From Liolophura sinensis (lineage: Eukaryota; Mollusca; Polyplacophora; Chitonida; Chitonidae), in contig NC_088301.1 of the NCBI RefSeq assembly GCF_032854445.1, positions 57,984,512 through 58,048,511 on the forward strand: DNA of 64,000 bases, read 5' to 3'. The first letter of the stretch is position 1, and every line of letters begins with the position of its first letter. Shown here piece after piece: positions 38,901 to 47,760 of this stretch. The position numbers and the translations under genes were made by a program. The notes below the pieces were generated by a model. The model was not told where the DNA came from and did no database searches. It was given only the letters and a program-made list of their open reading frames with translations.

Positions 38901-41900
38901 TACCTAATGTCAGAAGATCTATGATCTGGGAATTGAGTACTACCTGAAGCCAGCAAATCTATGACCTGGGAATTGTGTATTACCTGAAGCCAGCAGATCT
39001 GTGACCTGGGAATTGGGTACTACCTGAAGACAGCAGATCTATGACCTGGGAATTGAGTACTACCTGAAGCCAGCAGATCTGTGATCTGGGAATTGCGTAC
39101 AACCTGAAGCCAGTGACCTGCGAATTGTGTACATCCTGAAGCCAGTAGATCTGTGATCTGTGGTCGTACTACCCGAAGGCAGCAGATCTGTGACGTGGGA
39201 ATTGTGTACTACCTAAAACAGCAGATCTATGACCTGCGAATTGTGTACAACCTGAAGCCAGTAGATCTGTGATCTGGTACTACCTGAAGACAGCAGATCT
39301 GTGATCTGGGAATTGTGTACTACCTGAAGACAGTAGATCCGTGAACTGTGGATTGTGTACAACCTGGAGACAGCAGATCTGTTAACTGTGAACTGTGTAC
39401 TACCAGAAGACAGCAGACCTGTGAACTGTGGATTGTGCAATATCTGAAGACAGTAGATCTGTGACCTGGGAATTGAGTACTACCTGAAGCCACAAGATCT
39501 GTGAACTGGAGTGAACACACAGCTGTGATCCAGTTCTCCTGGGAGGCCCCACCAGGCTTAGACGGCTCCCCTGAGTGAGCGTTCTGGACACATATTAGAG
39601 GCTTCTTCTTCATCACACTCCATACACTCAGGGAACTACAAACAAACAGCAATCATGAATTCACTCCATTTGCTTACTTGTTTGAAAAGGCTTTAATGCT
39701 TCAAGGTTCCGTTATATCATGCACTGTATCTATCTCATCTAGAAAAAGGTCAATATACAGACTTCTGTCTAATTGCATGTATCCCCATGAGACTTAATTC
39801 ACAATTTCTGCCAATACAGTCCTTCATTTCACACAGTCAGAAATTTAAGTGCTATCAAGTATGATCTGAGTCCATGCACGTACATAAAATTCATCTGAAC
39901 AATCTTTCATTATATAATGTATGTTATTTTTTTAAATAAAGAATAATAAATAAATTTTATAAGAATAAAACAGTGCACATAATGACTCAAAACAACTAAT
40001 ATCTACAAAATTACTAATATCTTACAAATTTTCAATCATTTATTTATATGAATAAACTAATCTATCTAACTAATATGCTATTCATGAATTTACAATCTGC
40101 TTCACCCAACTAACTTACTTAGTTCTACTTACTTATCATCTGCTCCAGATATGAAATTATTCTCATTGATAAGGGACACACAGTCTACACTTCCCCTAAA
40201 AAATACCAACAACAATATAATATTCAATAAATCAGAAAGTGAGAACACCACATTTTCTCCTGGAAGAGCCATTCACAAAAGCCAAGTGCTGTCAGTGCAT
40301 GTATCCTTGTCATAAGTACTCTTACAACTTATAGTACGCATACTTGTACCTGTCCAATGGACTATAACTGAACTCAGCAAGAACAGATGAGTGAATGTGA
40401 AAAAGTGTACAGGATGGCTACTGCCTCAGTGAAGAAAATGCTAAAGGCTATGTTCACCTTCTGAAATACACAATCTCTCTTTTAATGAGAGTTCATCATT
40501 GGGTAAAAGTTCAAAGAATAAGTGAAAAAATTTAGAGCTCCTTTATTTGGAGTACTCTTGAAGCCCTTACCCATGACCAATAAACACAAGCTGGGACTCC
40601 TCGATCACCTTCCAGATTCTGATACTGTTATCTCGACCACCACAAGTCACGGCACGCTCCCGACTCAAACTGTCTATAGCTGTGATGCAGTACTGGTGAC
40701 CAAATCTTCAAGTAAGAAATGCAAGCGTTTAGGCCAAAAGTCAAACAATTACATGCACATAGTAACATTCACAAGTTTGTGGCCATGTTACAACAGGATA
40801 AACCATGTGACTGAGTGGTGTAATAGATCTTTGGTTTCAAAAAGACGAAAAAGTTACCTGTTAGCCTACAGAGCGGATAATGAAAAGTACTTACAAAGTT
40901 TCAACATAGGCCATTTCATCCAGGTTCCATATTTTCACAGATCTATCGTGTGACGCACTGAAGAGCTGGTGGGAACCTTTCCTGAAAACCAAGCCCTGCA
41001 GCAGCAAAACGTTAATTTCAGAGGTATTTAAATATTTCTCTAAAAATACTGCTATACCAACTATCCATCTATGAATGAAAATAAAAATTTACATACTTGA
41101 CAATTTTTGAGCAATATGAAGGCGAGGTGTCTTTACATTTTTTGTATGTATTCTATGTATTATTATGGCAACATGAGCCTATGGCATCAAACACACACCA
41201 CTGAAGTATCATAATGAAAACACCAGACATGACACCCCACCCAGTCACAATATACTGGCGCCGGACCAACCAGTATTGTTTCCTAGCTCTAATCTCTCAG
41301 AACTTAGTGATAAACAAAGCAGCCACATTTTTTAAAATTTTGGTATGGTTCAATCGGGTTTGATCCTATGTCTCCCGACTTTGAGGTGGACACTCTTACC
41401 ATTAGGCCACCAAAGTGGTTAGCTGCTCAAGAAACTAATATTCATACTCATTAATTTCAAATTTCTACATGAGTAACCAGTTTTCAAGATGAAGAGTTAC
41501 ATGTATGAATGGGATTAACCTCCAGCAACAAGGTTTAGCTTAATGGAATTGATGAAGAAAAGAAAAAGAATCACTCAGTGACATTTTCATACCTCATAAA
41601 ATACATGTTGATAAACTGCTGTTAACAGTCAAGCCAGGAAAACAGAAATATGCCAAAAGCCAAAGAAGAGGCAGAAAGATATTTCCCTCACATGTATCTC
41701 TGTGAGTGAAGACTTACGGAGACTGCATCCCTGTGGCCCCTAAATGAGTGAATTAGATCAAAGGTCTCAGGATTCCAGATGTGAATCAACTTGTTTCTAT
41801 CTCCAGAAGCCTGGAAACAAAATACATCCAACTTGAAGCCAGAATATTTCCGCCTTCCAAAACTTGTCAGTATGAAAGTTTACTGCAGTGGAAAATATTT

Positions 41901-44900
41901 ATTCATGTTCTCTGCAACATTCTTTAATACTGTAATGTAGATACAGTGTATAATATTGTTCATGTGAGGTAAACAATTATCATTTTTCTTTCACATTCAA
42001 AGATAATACAATTTCAACTTCCAGTTCTGTTTGTGTTCTCAATTACAAAAAATAAAACATACAGATATGCTACATACTAAAAATATCTTTTCAAATTAGA
42101 TAACAAGACATACATTGAATTTACATCATGTAAATATGTTTAGACTCGATTTCAATCGAAAATACAGGTTCTGGGCTCAGTTTCACAAAGCTCTCTTAAC
42201 GTTACGAGCTTGTATTTACCATGAAGACGTAATGCCTACAGTACTGGTTGCCGTGGTAGTTGAGTCCTTTGTGAAACTGGGCCCAGACTAATGACTTACC
42301 AAATATTTCCCATCTGAAGATATGGCAATTGCCAGCACATGTGCAGTATGACCTATATGTTTTTTTTCGGTTCCTTTCCGTCCACCCGGAATAATGTGCA
42401 CTTTTTTACCAGTCATTACATTCCCTGTCAAAATGCATGGATAATAGTGATAACTTTTTTTTCCTTTTACAATGAAGAAAGCTGATGTTGTGGAGAAAAC
42501 ACTGCATCTCACCTCAGTACTATTACAGAAAAAAGCAACAACTCAGCAGGCAATCAATATATTTGCGCATTCTATTTCACAAACAATGGTCTTGAATGCA
42601 GCTTTATGCACAATAATATTATTGCCATAATCTTCTGAAAGTAGTTTTCTGAAATTCATTATCTAATAATAAGTTGCAACTTACATTTTATGATAGAGCA
42701 ATCTTTGGAACCACTAAATATATGTTGATTATCAGGGGAGATAACAAGACAAGTGATGGAGAGCTGGTGGCCACGTAACACACGAATATCAGCTGGTGAT
42801 GGAGGTAGGTACTGCAAACAAGGGATAATCACTGTCACATAGAATAGCACATATGGGAGGTAATCGACACAGTAGCAGTACATTGTTGATTAACTCCCTT
42901 GAAGTCTTACAAATGTACTGCATTCAGCAACCAAGCATTAGGTAGACACACAATGTGTAATTCCTGAATCTTTTCACATGACACATTTAAAGAGTGATTT
43001 ATACTCCTTTTTAATCCGATTTTAAAGTAGAACAACATTCGTTGTGTTGGCCAATTTCAGGGATTCACTAAACTTATGATTTTATCAGTCTACATGGAAT
43101 AATCAACTCAGAATAATCCTTGAATAAACATCTTCTTGTAAAGATGAGTAAAGGCTGTAGAATTATACTGGATCAACAGTGAACTAATTTTAATGTGCAC
43201 AATTGTGCAAAACTTTCTAAAACACTGCTACCATACCAAAAACAGATGACCAAAAACAACTCTAAACCACTTTGATGTAATCTGCAACTCAAATAGACTC
43301 CAGGGCATGGTTATTCTTAGTTTCTTAGATAACAAAGCTGAAGATTTCAACTTACATCAGTTGCTACAGATTTGTGTAGTTTTCCTGATTGTTCCAGCTG
43401 TAAATATAAGCAGACAGGGCCTTGAGTATCTCCACTTGAGCAATCAAAACAAAAAACGAACTTAGATAGCAACGCTACATAAGAGCTGGCCTCGTATGAG
43501 ACTTACGAACGCAAAACTTCATGTTAATACATACAATGACAAATATTTATCTTAACATGGATTCTAATACACCAAAGAATGGTGGAGGTCATTTATGGCA
43601 ATTAACACACATGCAGGGCATCAAAAATGGGACATCACCCTCGTGTTATGCTTTACATATATGTACAACTTGAGCCCAATACGGGCAGTACTTGAGACCA
43701 CATTCCCTTCATAATGACTACTATACAAAAGATTTAACTCATAAATTTATGGAACTGTGTGTTATGTATGCAATCCCTGGCGATAATCTTCACGCTGATC
43801 CTCAGTGTACTTGTTATCTGTGACCTTTTCATTTCACAAACTTGGCTTTGTTCCCAGAATATCATGAAGTGTGATTTTTTTGTACAGGAATGTGAATACA
43901 CTGAATCAAGCAGAAGAAACATATACCTTTCAACAGGTAGCATGTATAGAACCATTTACAAGAATAAAAACTTCCTGACTTTAATATAACGTATGTTCAC
44001 ACTATAAGCAAAAATCAGCCCAGAATCTCAACCGAATTTCATATGAATTACATGAGAAATAGATTAAGTGTTAAAACGTATATCTGTTACGTATAATGGC
44101 AGATGGCTCACGGATCCATTTTTTTTGGTCTGGAAAGGAAAATTGAGATGGATTTTCACTCCTGGTCAATCAGCATCGACCTACAAATTTACTTTTTAAC
44201 ATAGTATTGCCTAATGTAAATTTTGATCCTAGTCTTATTATATGTATTATTAGCTAGGCATGAGTCATTGCAGACTCACAATATCCTGTTTTAATCTGTG
44301 AGATATAATATCTCGGCCGATGTCATCTTCCTCTCTTCGTTGAGACTCTGCAACAGAATTATTCAAACATTTCAATACCTTATCAAGACTTTTATTAAAT
44401 ACAATTAGCACTCCATTCCAAAATTTTCTATATGTTCTACTGCCATTTTATTAATTAAACTTTAAAATCACTTTCTCATTTATGATGACTGATAAATTGC
44501 AAAGACTGACTAAAGTTACTTGATGCATCTATGTTGAATATTTCAACTAGAGATTACCATCGGCCTCGAGATCAGCCAAGTACTGTTTAGCCAATCTCAG
44601 TTTCTTCTCCTGGGCTGTTTCTGCTTCGTCCTCAGATGACGTGTAGTGCGTTTGTCGAAGTCTGTCTTCTCCACTGCATAAATAATAAAAGTTTAACAAT
44701 ACAGTAACCCTTACATACATCATTGCACTCCACAGTAAGAATTTCACTTGTAATATCTCTGAGTAAAGAAGTTACTAGAATTTAGAGATATACACGGATA
44801 TCATGTGACAAGTATATATGTAAATAAAGCTTGGATTAATAGTGTACACCCAAGTATTACTTGTCTAATAAATATCAACATAGTGTTTTTACCTGATATC

Positions 44901-47348
44901 CACATCAGAATCACTTTCAATTTCATCGTCATAATTTGCAATTTTCTTCAACTTCTTTGCTGGTAGCTGTTCATCTTCATCTTCACCACCTGACTTCCTT
45001 ATGAGATTTGCAGACTTTGTCAAACTCTGCAAAATAAATGAAATAGCATTTAGAAGCACCTTCAAGACAACAGAGTATCAAGGATCTGACGGAAACATTC
45101 CATTTTTCATATCTAAGTTTAGATTGTTTAGAGTCACAGGGTGGATTTCTTCACTGAAGGTGTTTTCCAAGCTACCGGTAAGTGGGAATTGTAGGGTAAA
45201 AGTCTTTCTAAGCTTTTACAAAGGTGTCAAGTCTGTTATTATTAGCTGAATGTCATAGCATAAGTTTTCAATATATAAGTCTCCTAACATTGATTGACGC
45301 TACATTGATCAGCTATTGGCCTACTCCGATCTGGAATATTCAATCTCACTGCTAAAATTGAAGGATATCACATCTAGTTGCACTTTGGTGTTGACTGTAA
45401 CAATATTACTGGCAATCCAAACATGGCAGTGGACAGGACTCATGGTGATTTGGGATTGTAATCAACAGAATGAACTACATATTGAACATGTATTGGTTAA
45501 TGTAGTCTGTAGAGTGCAGTTCATAACTAGAAGTTAGTAAGAATTCATAACTACGCTATACTGATGTATTGCCTTACACGTATCTCTGACTAGAAAAGTA
45601 ATATGTCAGTATGGCACAGTTACAGGCAGGTTTAACAGACAATGTGCACTGTTGTGTGATGAAAATGTCATCTTATTAGCCACAGATTGTTGTGCTATTT
45701 AGTTCAGTGTGGTTTGGCCACATTTTATTCGGCCAAGGATAGTCCTAGTCCAAGATGGCTCTCAAGTTAGGTTTGGCAGAATTTTGTTTGGCCAGGGATT
45801 TCCCCAACCTATGTCAGAGCAGGCTCCACATAAAAACCTGATGCAGTTACCTGTTCTTGTCAAATATATTGAGGCTGCCAGTACAGGCAATCCCTTTGAG
45901 TATCACCAAGGAACGATCCCTGATCCACTACAATGAACATGTGGTGGACATATGGACAGGTGTTGGTATTTTGCGATTAAAGGCTCTCCTTCTGTCAGGT
46001 ATGAATAATCTTGCTTTTGACAATATCTTGGTTTATACTAAACATAGCTCAGCAATCAAAGGCCCAAAAAATCGTTACCAAACAGTGAATATATAACATA
46101 TATAAAACCATCAGAAATTAAGATTAATATAATTATGTTCAAAGACTAAATGGACTAAAACATGCATATCTCTTGTACTTCTCATATACATGTATAAACT
46201 ATCATGTAAAACAACTCAATGTAGGGCACCAGACCCCACTGGGGATTTTAAAAAAAAAATTTCATATCATTAAACAGCAAACGAAATGCAATTAATATTT
46301 AAACAGTAAACTTTGGATATTAATTTGCCATGGTTGATGTCAGAAATTTCCAAAAATGTGGGTAGTGTGTCCTAAAGGGCTGCACATGGTTTGTTTTTTG
46401 TCATAGTCAGCGTGATTAACTTTAAAATTAAGCAAGTTTGCCATGTTACTGTCTGTGCCATTGTCTTACAAGATAATGCCATATAATTAGACAAAGTTTA
46501 ATTAGTGTATAGCCTTGATATGGTATGTATATCCTTAGCTGTGTTGTGAGCAGTTGCTTATTGAGCAATGCAGATGCGAGAATTTGAGAGAAACAGACTT
46601 CAATGTGTCAGAGGGAGGGTAAGGAACATTCACCACTGTGTCGTCTCTGAAATTAACTAACTTGTTGCAAGACACCCCAAACCGAAAGGGTCCATGGCAA
46701 TCACGTCTATTGATGAGAGATAAACAATTTTGCGAGCCTATAACATAGAAGTTTGTGAGTTATCAAGATGGCAGCCGGAGTAAATTCAACCCGGAAAATA
46801 TCTTTTTGTCCATTTGTGTTATTGCCATGGACTACTTTTTGTAAGGTCTATCCATGAACGGTTAGTTAATTTGTAGGAACATGCAGTTGACATCGACTTA
46901 GGCTTGGGAAGAAATAATGTGCATGTGAACTGCGATAAATGTTCCTTACCCCAACATCTCCGAAACTCTCGCAACTGGAGGCGTTGCTAGATAAGAGTTA
47001 CCTCACTTCGCAACTATGCATGCTCTATGTGATCTGAGGAGTATTTTAATAGGTTGGTTGTTCTGCTGTGTGAAATAGGGACAAAGATATAGCCAGATAC
47101 AGTTATGCACATTTTATGACATTTGTCACACCAGGATACTTAATCAATGGAATGAGCAACTTCAAGAAGCGGTTTCTGACTTCTGATAAATAAACAAAAT
47201 TTATAAATAAATCTTATAAAACCCTACTCGTGTCATCACGACTTTCTAAACAGAATAACAGAAACATTAATCATCATACTTTCTTTCTATCAGTGGCCTT
47301 TGAGATTCTTCGGCCTCTCCCTCTTGTGTTTCGGATGAAGAACGACAT
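33601..47348 (-). CDS. RRP9: RRP9 / U3-55K, WD-repeat protein of the U3 snoRNP (14 exons, 485 aa)
   Basis: Exons on the - strand (high to low): 47348-47280, 45026-44893, 44673-44558, 44347-44280, 43397-43356, 42811-42685, 42424-42300, 41810-41718, 40995-40895, 40705-40571, 40195-40133, 39635-39484, 36471-36392 and 33753-33601. All junctions are GT-AG with matching phase. The total is 1458 nt, close to the roughly 475 residues of vertebrate RRP9. Residues 1-100 are basic then acidic, with AKKLKK as a possible nuclear signal and the family motif ETAQEKKLRLAKQYL. The propeller starts near residue 148 with ADIRVLRGHQLSITCLV and shows HDRSVKIWN, GGRDNSIRIWK and SKDGYIKFWK. The C-terminus has VAGVGQEHKLGRWW, as in the family. 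Known role: binds the U3 snoRNA B/C region in the nucleolus for 18S rRNA processing. Confidence 0.95.
33934..34101 (-). other. Possible alternative last exon of RRP9, or chance frame
   Basis: A - strand frame starts directly after CATTTCAG at 34102 and stays open for 55 codons to TAA at 33934. Its phase (0) equals that of RRP9 exon 13, so splicing to it would replace the normal C-terminal blade with ITSQLTLVWPPALSVTCTF.. and TKVWSLSS... I do not recognise the sequence. No AATAAA was seen close downstream, which argues against it. Confidence 0.25.
34265..34735 (-). mobile_element. Core-repeat element, copy in RRP9 intron 13
   Basis: On the - strand: two units of a roughly 170-bp core (GTTTTCCACGCAGAGTTTTA, GTGTCACGACTCACATTTAT, GGTAACCAGATAGCC) and then a unique 3' part, in - orientation, that matches 55780-55975. 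The shared unique part gives similar frames containing [16 protein letters not shown] and PELLF. Tandem cores plus conserved flanks resemble the non-autonomous rolling-circle elements known from bivalves. That class assignment is an inference. Confidence 0.65.
35915..35948. repeat. (AT)n microsatellite
   Basis: Run of about 15-16 AT units at the edge of the core-repeat element in RRP9 intron 13. Confidence 0.95.
35948..36335 (-). mobile_element. Core-repeat element, second copy in RRP9 intron 13
   Basis: Two to three units of the same roughly 170-bp core: on the + strand AATTAAAA.TCTATG.G, GGAAAATGGATATCTGGTTA and a GAGTTGCAACACATCGTCAT block. It ends near 36330 with the reverse complement of the element's start (TATTATAGGGATTTTGTCCA). 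Confidence 0.65.
36392..36471 (-). CDS. RRP9: RRP9 exon 13
   Basis: Acceptor CTTCAGCAG, donor CCAGTG|GTAAGT. Encodes G-SKDGYIKFWKC and VFSLPV, a WD-blade end. Phase in 1, out 0. An alternative AG three bases upstream would add one codon. Confidence 0.92.
37046..39483. repeat. 40-bp minisatellite in RRP9 intron 12 (about 60 copies)
   Basis: The + strand unit is close to GTACTACCTGAAGCCAGCAG followed by ATCTATGACCTGGGAATTGT (40 bp), repeated with substitutions and small indels for about 2.4 kb. On the - strand each unit contains CTTCAG|GTAGTAC. The array begins exactly at the 3' end of RRP9 exon 12, whose last bases (CACAGATCTTGTGGCTTCAG) and first intron bases (GTAGTACTCAATTCCCAGGT) are themselves a unit. 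A block near 37350-37860 recurs near 38100-38560 in the same order of variants, so the array also grew by larger duplications. Confidence 0.95.
39484..39635 (-). CDS. RRP9: RRP9 exon 12
   Basis: Acceptor TGTTTGTAG, donor GCTTCAG|GTAGTA. Encodes LSVWSVMKKKPL, the loop GEPSKPGGASQENWITAVCS and LQFTDLVAS, collinear with human RRP9 (loop between blades, then a DLVA.GS strand). The 3' end is the template of the intron-12 minisatellite. Frame stays open beyond the donor into the array. Confidence 0.93.
40133..40195 (-). CDS. RRP9: RRP9 exon 11
   Basis: Acceptor GGTATTTTTTAG, donor GATGATAA|GTAAGT. Encodes GGSVDCVSLINENNFISGAD, matching the GSIDCIHLINE..MVSGADD stretch of vertebrate RRP9. Phase in 2, out 2. 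Confidence 0.92.
40571..40705 (-). CDS. RRP9: RRP9 exon 10
   Basis: Acceptor TTTCTTACTTGAAG, donor CATGG|GTAAGG. Encodes FGHQYCITAIDSLSRERAVT, CGGRDNSIRIWKV and EESQLVFIGHG, a full WD unit with family-typical residues. Phase in 2, out 2. Confidence 0.94.
40895..40995 (-). CDS. RRP9: RRP9 exon 9
   Basis: Acceptor TGCTGCTGCAG, donor AACTTT|GTAAGT. Encodes GLVFRKGSHQLFSASHDRSV and KIWNLDEMAYVETL, matching vertebrate GLAFRRGTHQLYSTSHDRSV. Phase in 0, out 2. Confidence 0.95.
41205..41425 (-). mobile_element. tRNA-headed SINE, Meta-type, in RRP9 intron 8
   Basis: On the - strand: a tRNA-like head with A-box-like TGGCCTAATGGTAAGAG and B-box-like GGATCAAACCC, then a body containing CCAGTATATTGTGACTGGGT. 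The body block also occurs in the SINE at 59150-59615 (GTATCAGTATAATGGCTCGG). It resembles the central domain of molluscan SINEs, but the family name is from memory and should be checked. Confidence 0.75.
41718..41810 (-). CDS. RRP9: RRP9 exon 8
   Basis: Acceptor TTGTTTCCAG, donor GTCTCC|GTAAGT. Encodes ASGDRNKLIHIWNPETF and SFRGHRDAVS: WD blade end, then the GH of the next. Phase in 0, out 0. Confidence 0.95.
42171..42286. mobile_element. MITE-like element with CTGGGCYCAGTTTCACAAAG ends
   Basis: Terminal inverted repeats of about 20 bp: CTGGGCTCAGTTTCACAAAG on the left and its near-complement CTTTGTGAAACTGGGCCCAG on the right. There is no coding capacity. Its right end lies about 12 bp inside RRP9 intron 7, right beside the 5' splice site at 42299. 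A relative with the same ends is at 61194-61324. Confidence 0.85.
42300..42424 (-). CDS. RRP9: RRP9 exon 7
   Basis: Acceptor CATTTTGACAG, donor AATATTTG|GTAAGT. Encodes W-NVMTGKKVHIIPGGRKG and HTAHVLAIAISSDGKYL, matching GRKLHVIPRAKKG..SSHVLCMAISSDGKYLAS of vertebrate RRP9. Phase in 1, out 0. Confidence 0.95.
42685..42811 (-). CDS. RRP9: RRP9 exon 6 (first WD blade)
   Basis: Acceptor CCTTGTTTGCAG, donor AAAAT|GTAAGT. Encodes YLPPSPADIRVLRGHQLS and SPDNQHIFSGSKDCSIIK, the most family-specific part of the gene. Phase in 0, out 1; the split codon gives the Trp that ends the blade. Confidence 0.96.
43356..43397 (-). CDS. RRP9: RRP9 exon 5 (42-bp small exon)
   Basis: Acceptor CTTATATTTACAG, donor ACTGAT|GTAAGT. 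Encodes LEQSGKLHKSVATD, matching LEQRGRLQKLVAKE in vertebrates. Phase in 0, out 0. Confidence 0.92.
44280..44347 (-). CDS. RRP9: RRP9 exon 4
   Basis: Acceptor AATTCTGTTGCAG, donor GATATT|GTGAGT. Encodes E-SQRREEDDIGRDII and HRLKQDI, matching the EEDQVAGRLKEDV region. Phase in 1, out 0. Confidence 0.9.
44558..44673 (-). CDS. RRP9: RRP9 exon 3
   Basis: Acceptor TTATTTATGCAG, donor GCCGATG|GTAATC. Encodes GEDRLRQTHYTSSEDEAE and the family motif TAQEKKLRLAKQYLADLEAD. Phase in 2, out 1. Confidence 0.93.
44893..45026 (-). CDS. RRP9: RRP9 exon 2 (acidic N-terminal region)
   Basis: Acceptor TTATTTTGCAG, donor GATATCAG|GTAAAA. Encodes SLTKSANLIRKSGGEDEDEQ, then PAKKLKKIANYDDEIESDSD. Basic then acidic composition as in the RRP9 N-terminus. 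Phase in 0, out 2. Confidence 0.85.
45027..47279. other. RRP9 intron 1
   Basis: 2.25-kb intron. It contains + strand frames of up to 82 codons without recognisable motif. An ATG in good context at about 46756 (+) opens a frame of about 30 codons and is not supported as a gene. Confidence 0.7.
47280..47348 (-). CDS. RRP9: RRP9 exon 1 (start codon)
   Basis: ATG at 47348-47346, encoding MSFFIRNTRGRGRRIS and KATDRKK (23 codons, strongly basic), then donor AGAAA|GTATGA. The phase (0) fits exon 2, and a short basic start is usual for RRP9. The start is chosen because it is the only ATG giving a spliceable basic leader directly below the promoter-like interval. Confidence 0.72.
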
Positions 47349-47700
47349 CCTTTCTAGTATAACTTTCCCAAACACATCCACGTGCAGTTGCTTGCTTGTA
47401 CACGGCGGAAGTGCAGTAAGTTTGTGCGCATACGTTGGTGCGCCGGGTCACGTGAACGGATATGAACCCTTAACGTACAGAACAAGTGGTGGGTAAGTCA
47501 GCAAACATTTACACATTTCCAGGGGTTTATTTTATCTTTATCCAGTGTTTGTTGGAAGGCAGTTGCACAACATTTTGTTACAGACATTTGTGGAATGTAT
47601 GTGCTTAGTGTAAATAAGGAAGATTTTCTGTCGCAATTTACACGTCATTTTAGGACGACGCTCTTGTTTCCCTTTCAACCGCTGATACGACTTCCGCGTG
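47349..47700. promoter_or_regulatory. Putative bidirectional promoter RRP9 / PAK
   Basis: About 410 bp separate the RRP9 ATG from the putative end of the PAK first exon. The interval holds a canonical E-box CACGTG at 47449-47454 (within GGGTCACGTGAAC), about 100 bp upstream of the RRP9 ATG. It also holds ETS-type motifs CGGAAGTG at 47406-47413 and ACTTCCG at 47690-47696. No TATA box was evident. ETS and E-box sites are common in promoters of ribosome-biogenesis genes. Transcription start sites are not known. Confidence 0.6.
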
Positions 47701-47760
47701 TGGTGGTGTTGCTTACCATATAGCTGATATACTTGTTACTGTGCTGGTTGTTGACAAATC
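47690..47760 (+). other. Candidate PAK 5' non-coding exon end
   Basis: Sequence ending TTGTTGACAAATC|GTAAGTATTT has a strong 5' splice site at 47761. A matching acceptor (TTTTATTTTCAG) lies at 54575, 51 bp before the PAK ATG, so a 6.8-kb first intron is likely. The 5' boundary is unknown. Confidence 0.4.

Noticed and set aside
37046-39500. CRISPR-like appearance of the regular 40-bp array
   Set aside because: Units are contiguous with no unique spacers, and the setting is an intron of an animal gene; it is a minisatellite.
39213-39652. Open - strand frames of 75-110 codons across the 40-bp array
   Set aside because: They are read-through of RRP9 exon 12 past its donor into the array, or repeat-generated frames; the next RRP9 exon at 36392-36471 fits by phase and homology.
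40522-40953. 143-codon + strand frame
   Set aside because: It is antisense to RRP9 exons 9 and 10 and their intron; the - strand has strong homology and splice sites.
46756-46850. ATG in strong context (CAAGATGGCAGCCGGAG) on the + strand as a gene start
   Set aside because: The frame closes after about 30 codons and no continuing exon could be joined with confidence; it lies in RRP9 intron 1.
44470-47280. Box C/D snoRNA candidates in RRP9 introns
   Set aside because: ATGATGA-like C boxes occur, but no D box with a closing terminal stem was found at a proper distance on the sense strand.
47230-47496. 88-codon + strand frame over the RRP9 start
   Set aside because: It is antisense to RRP9 exon 1 and spans the promoter-like interval; no homology.
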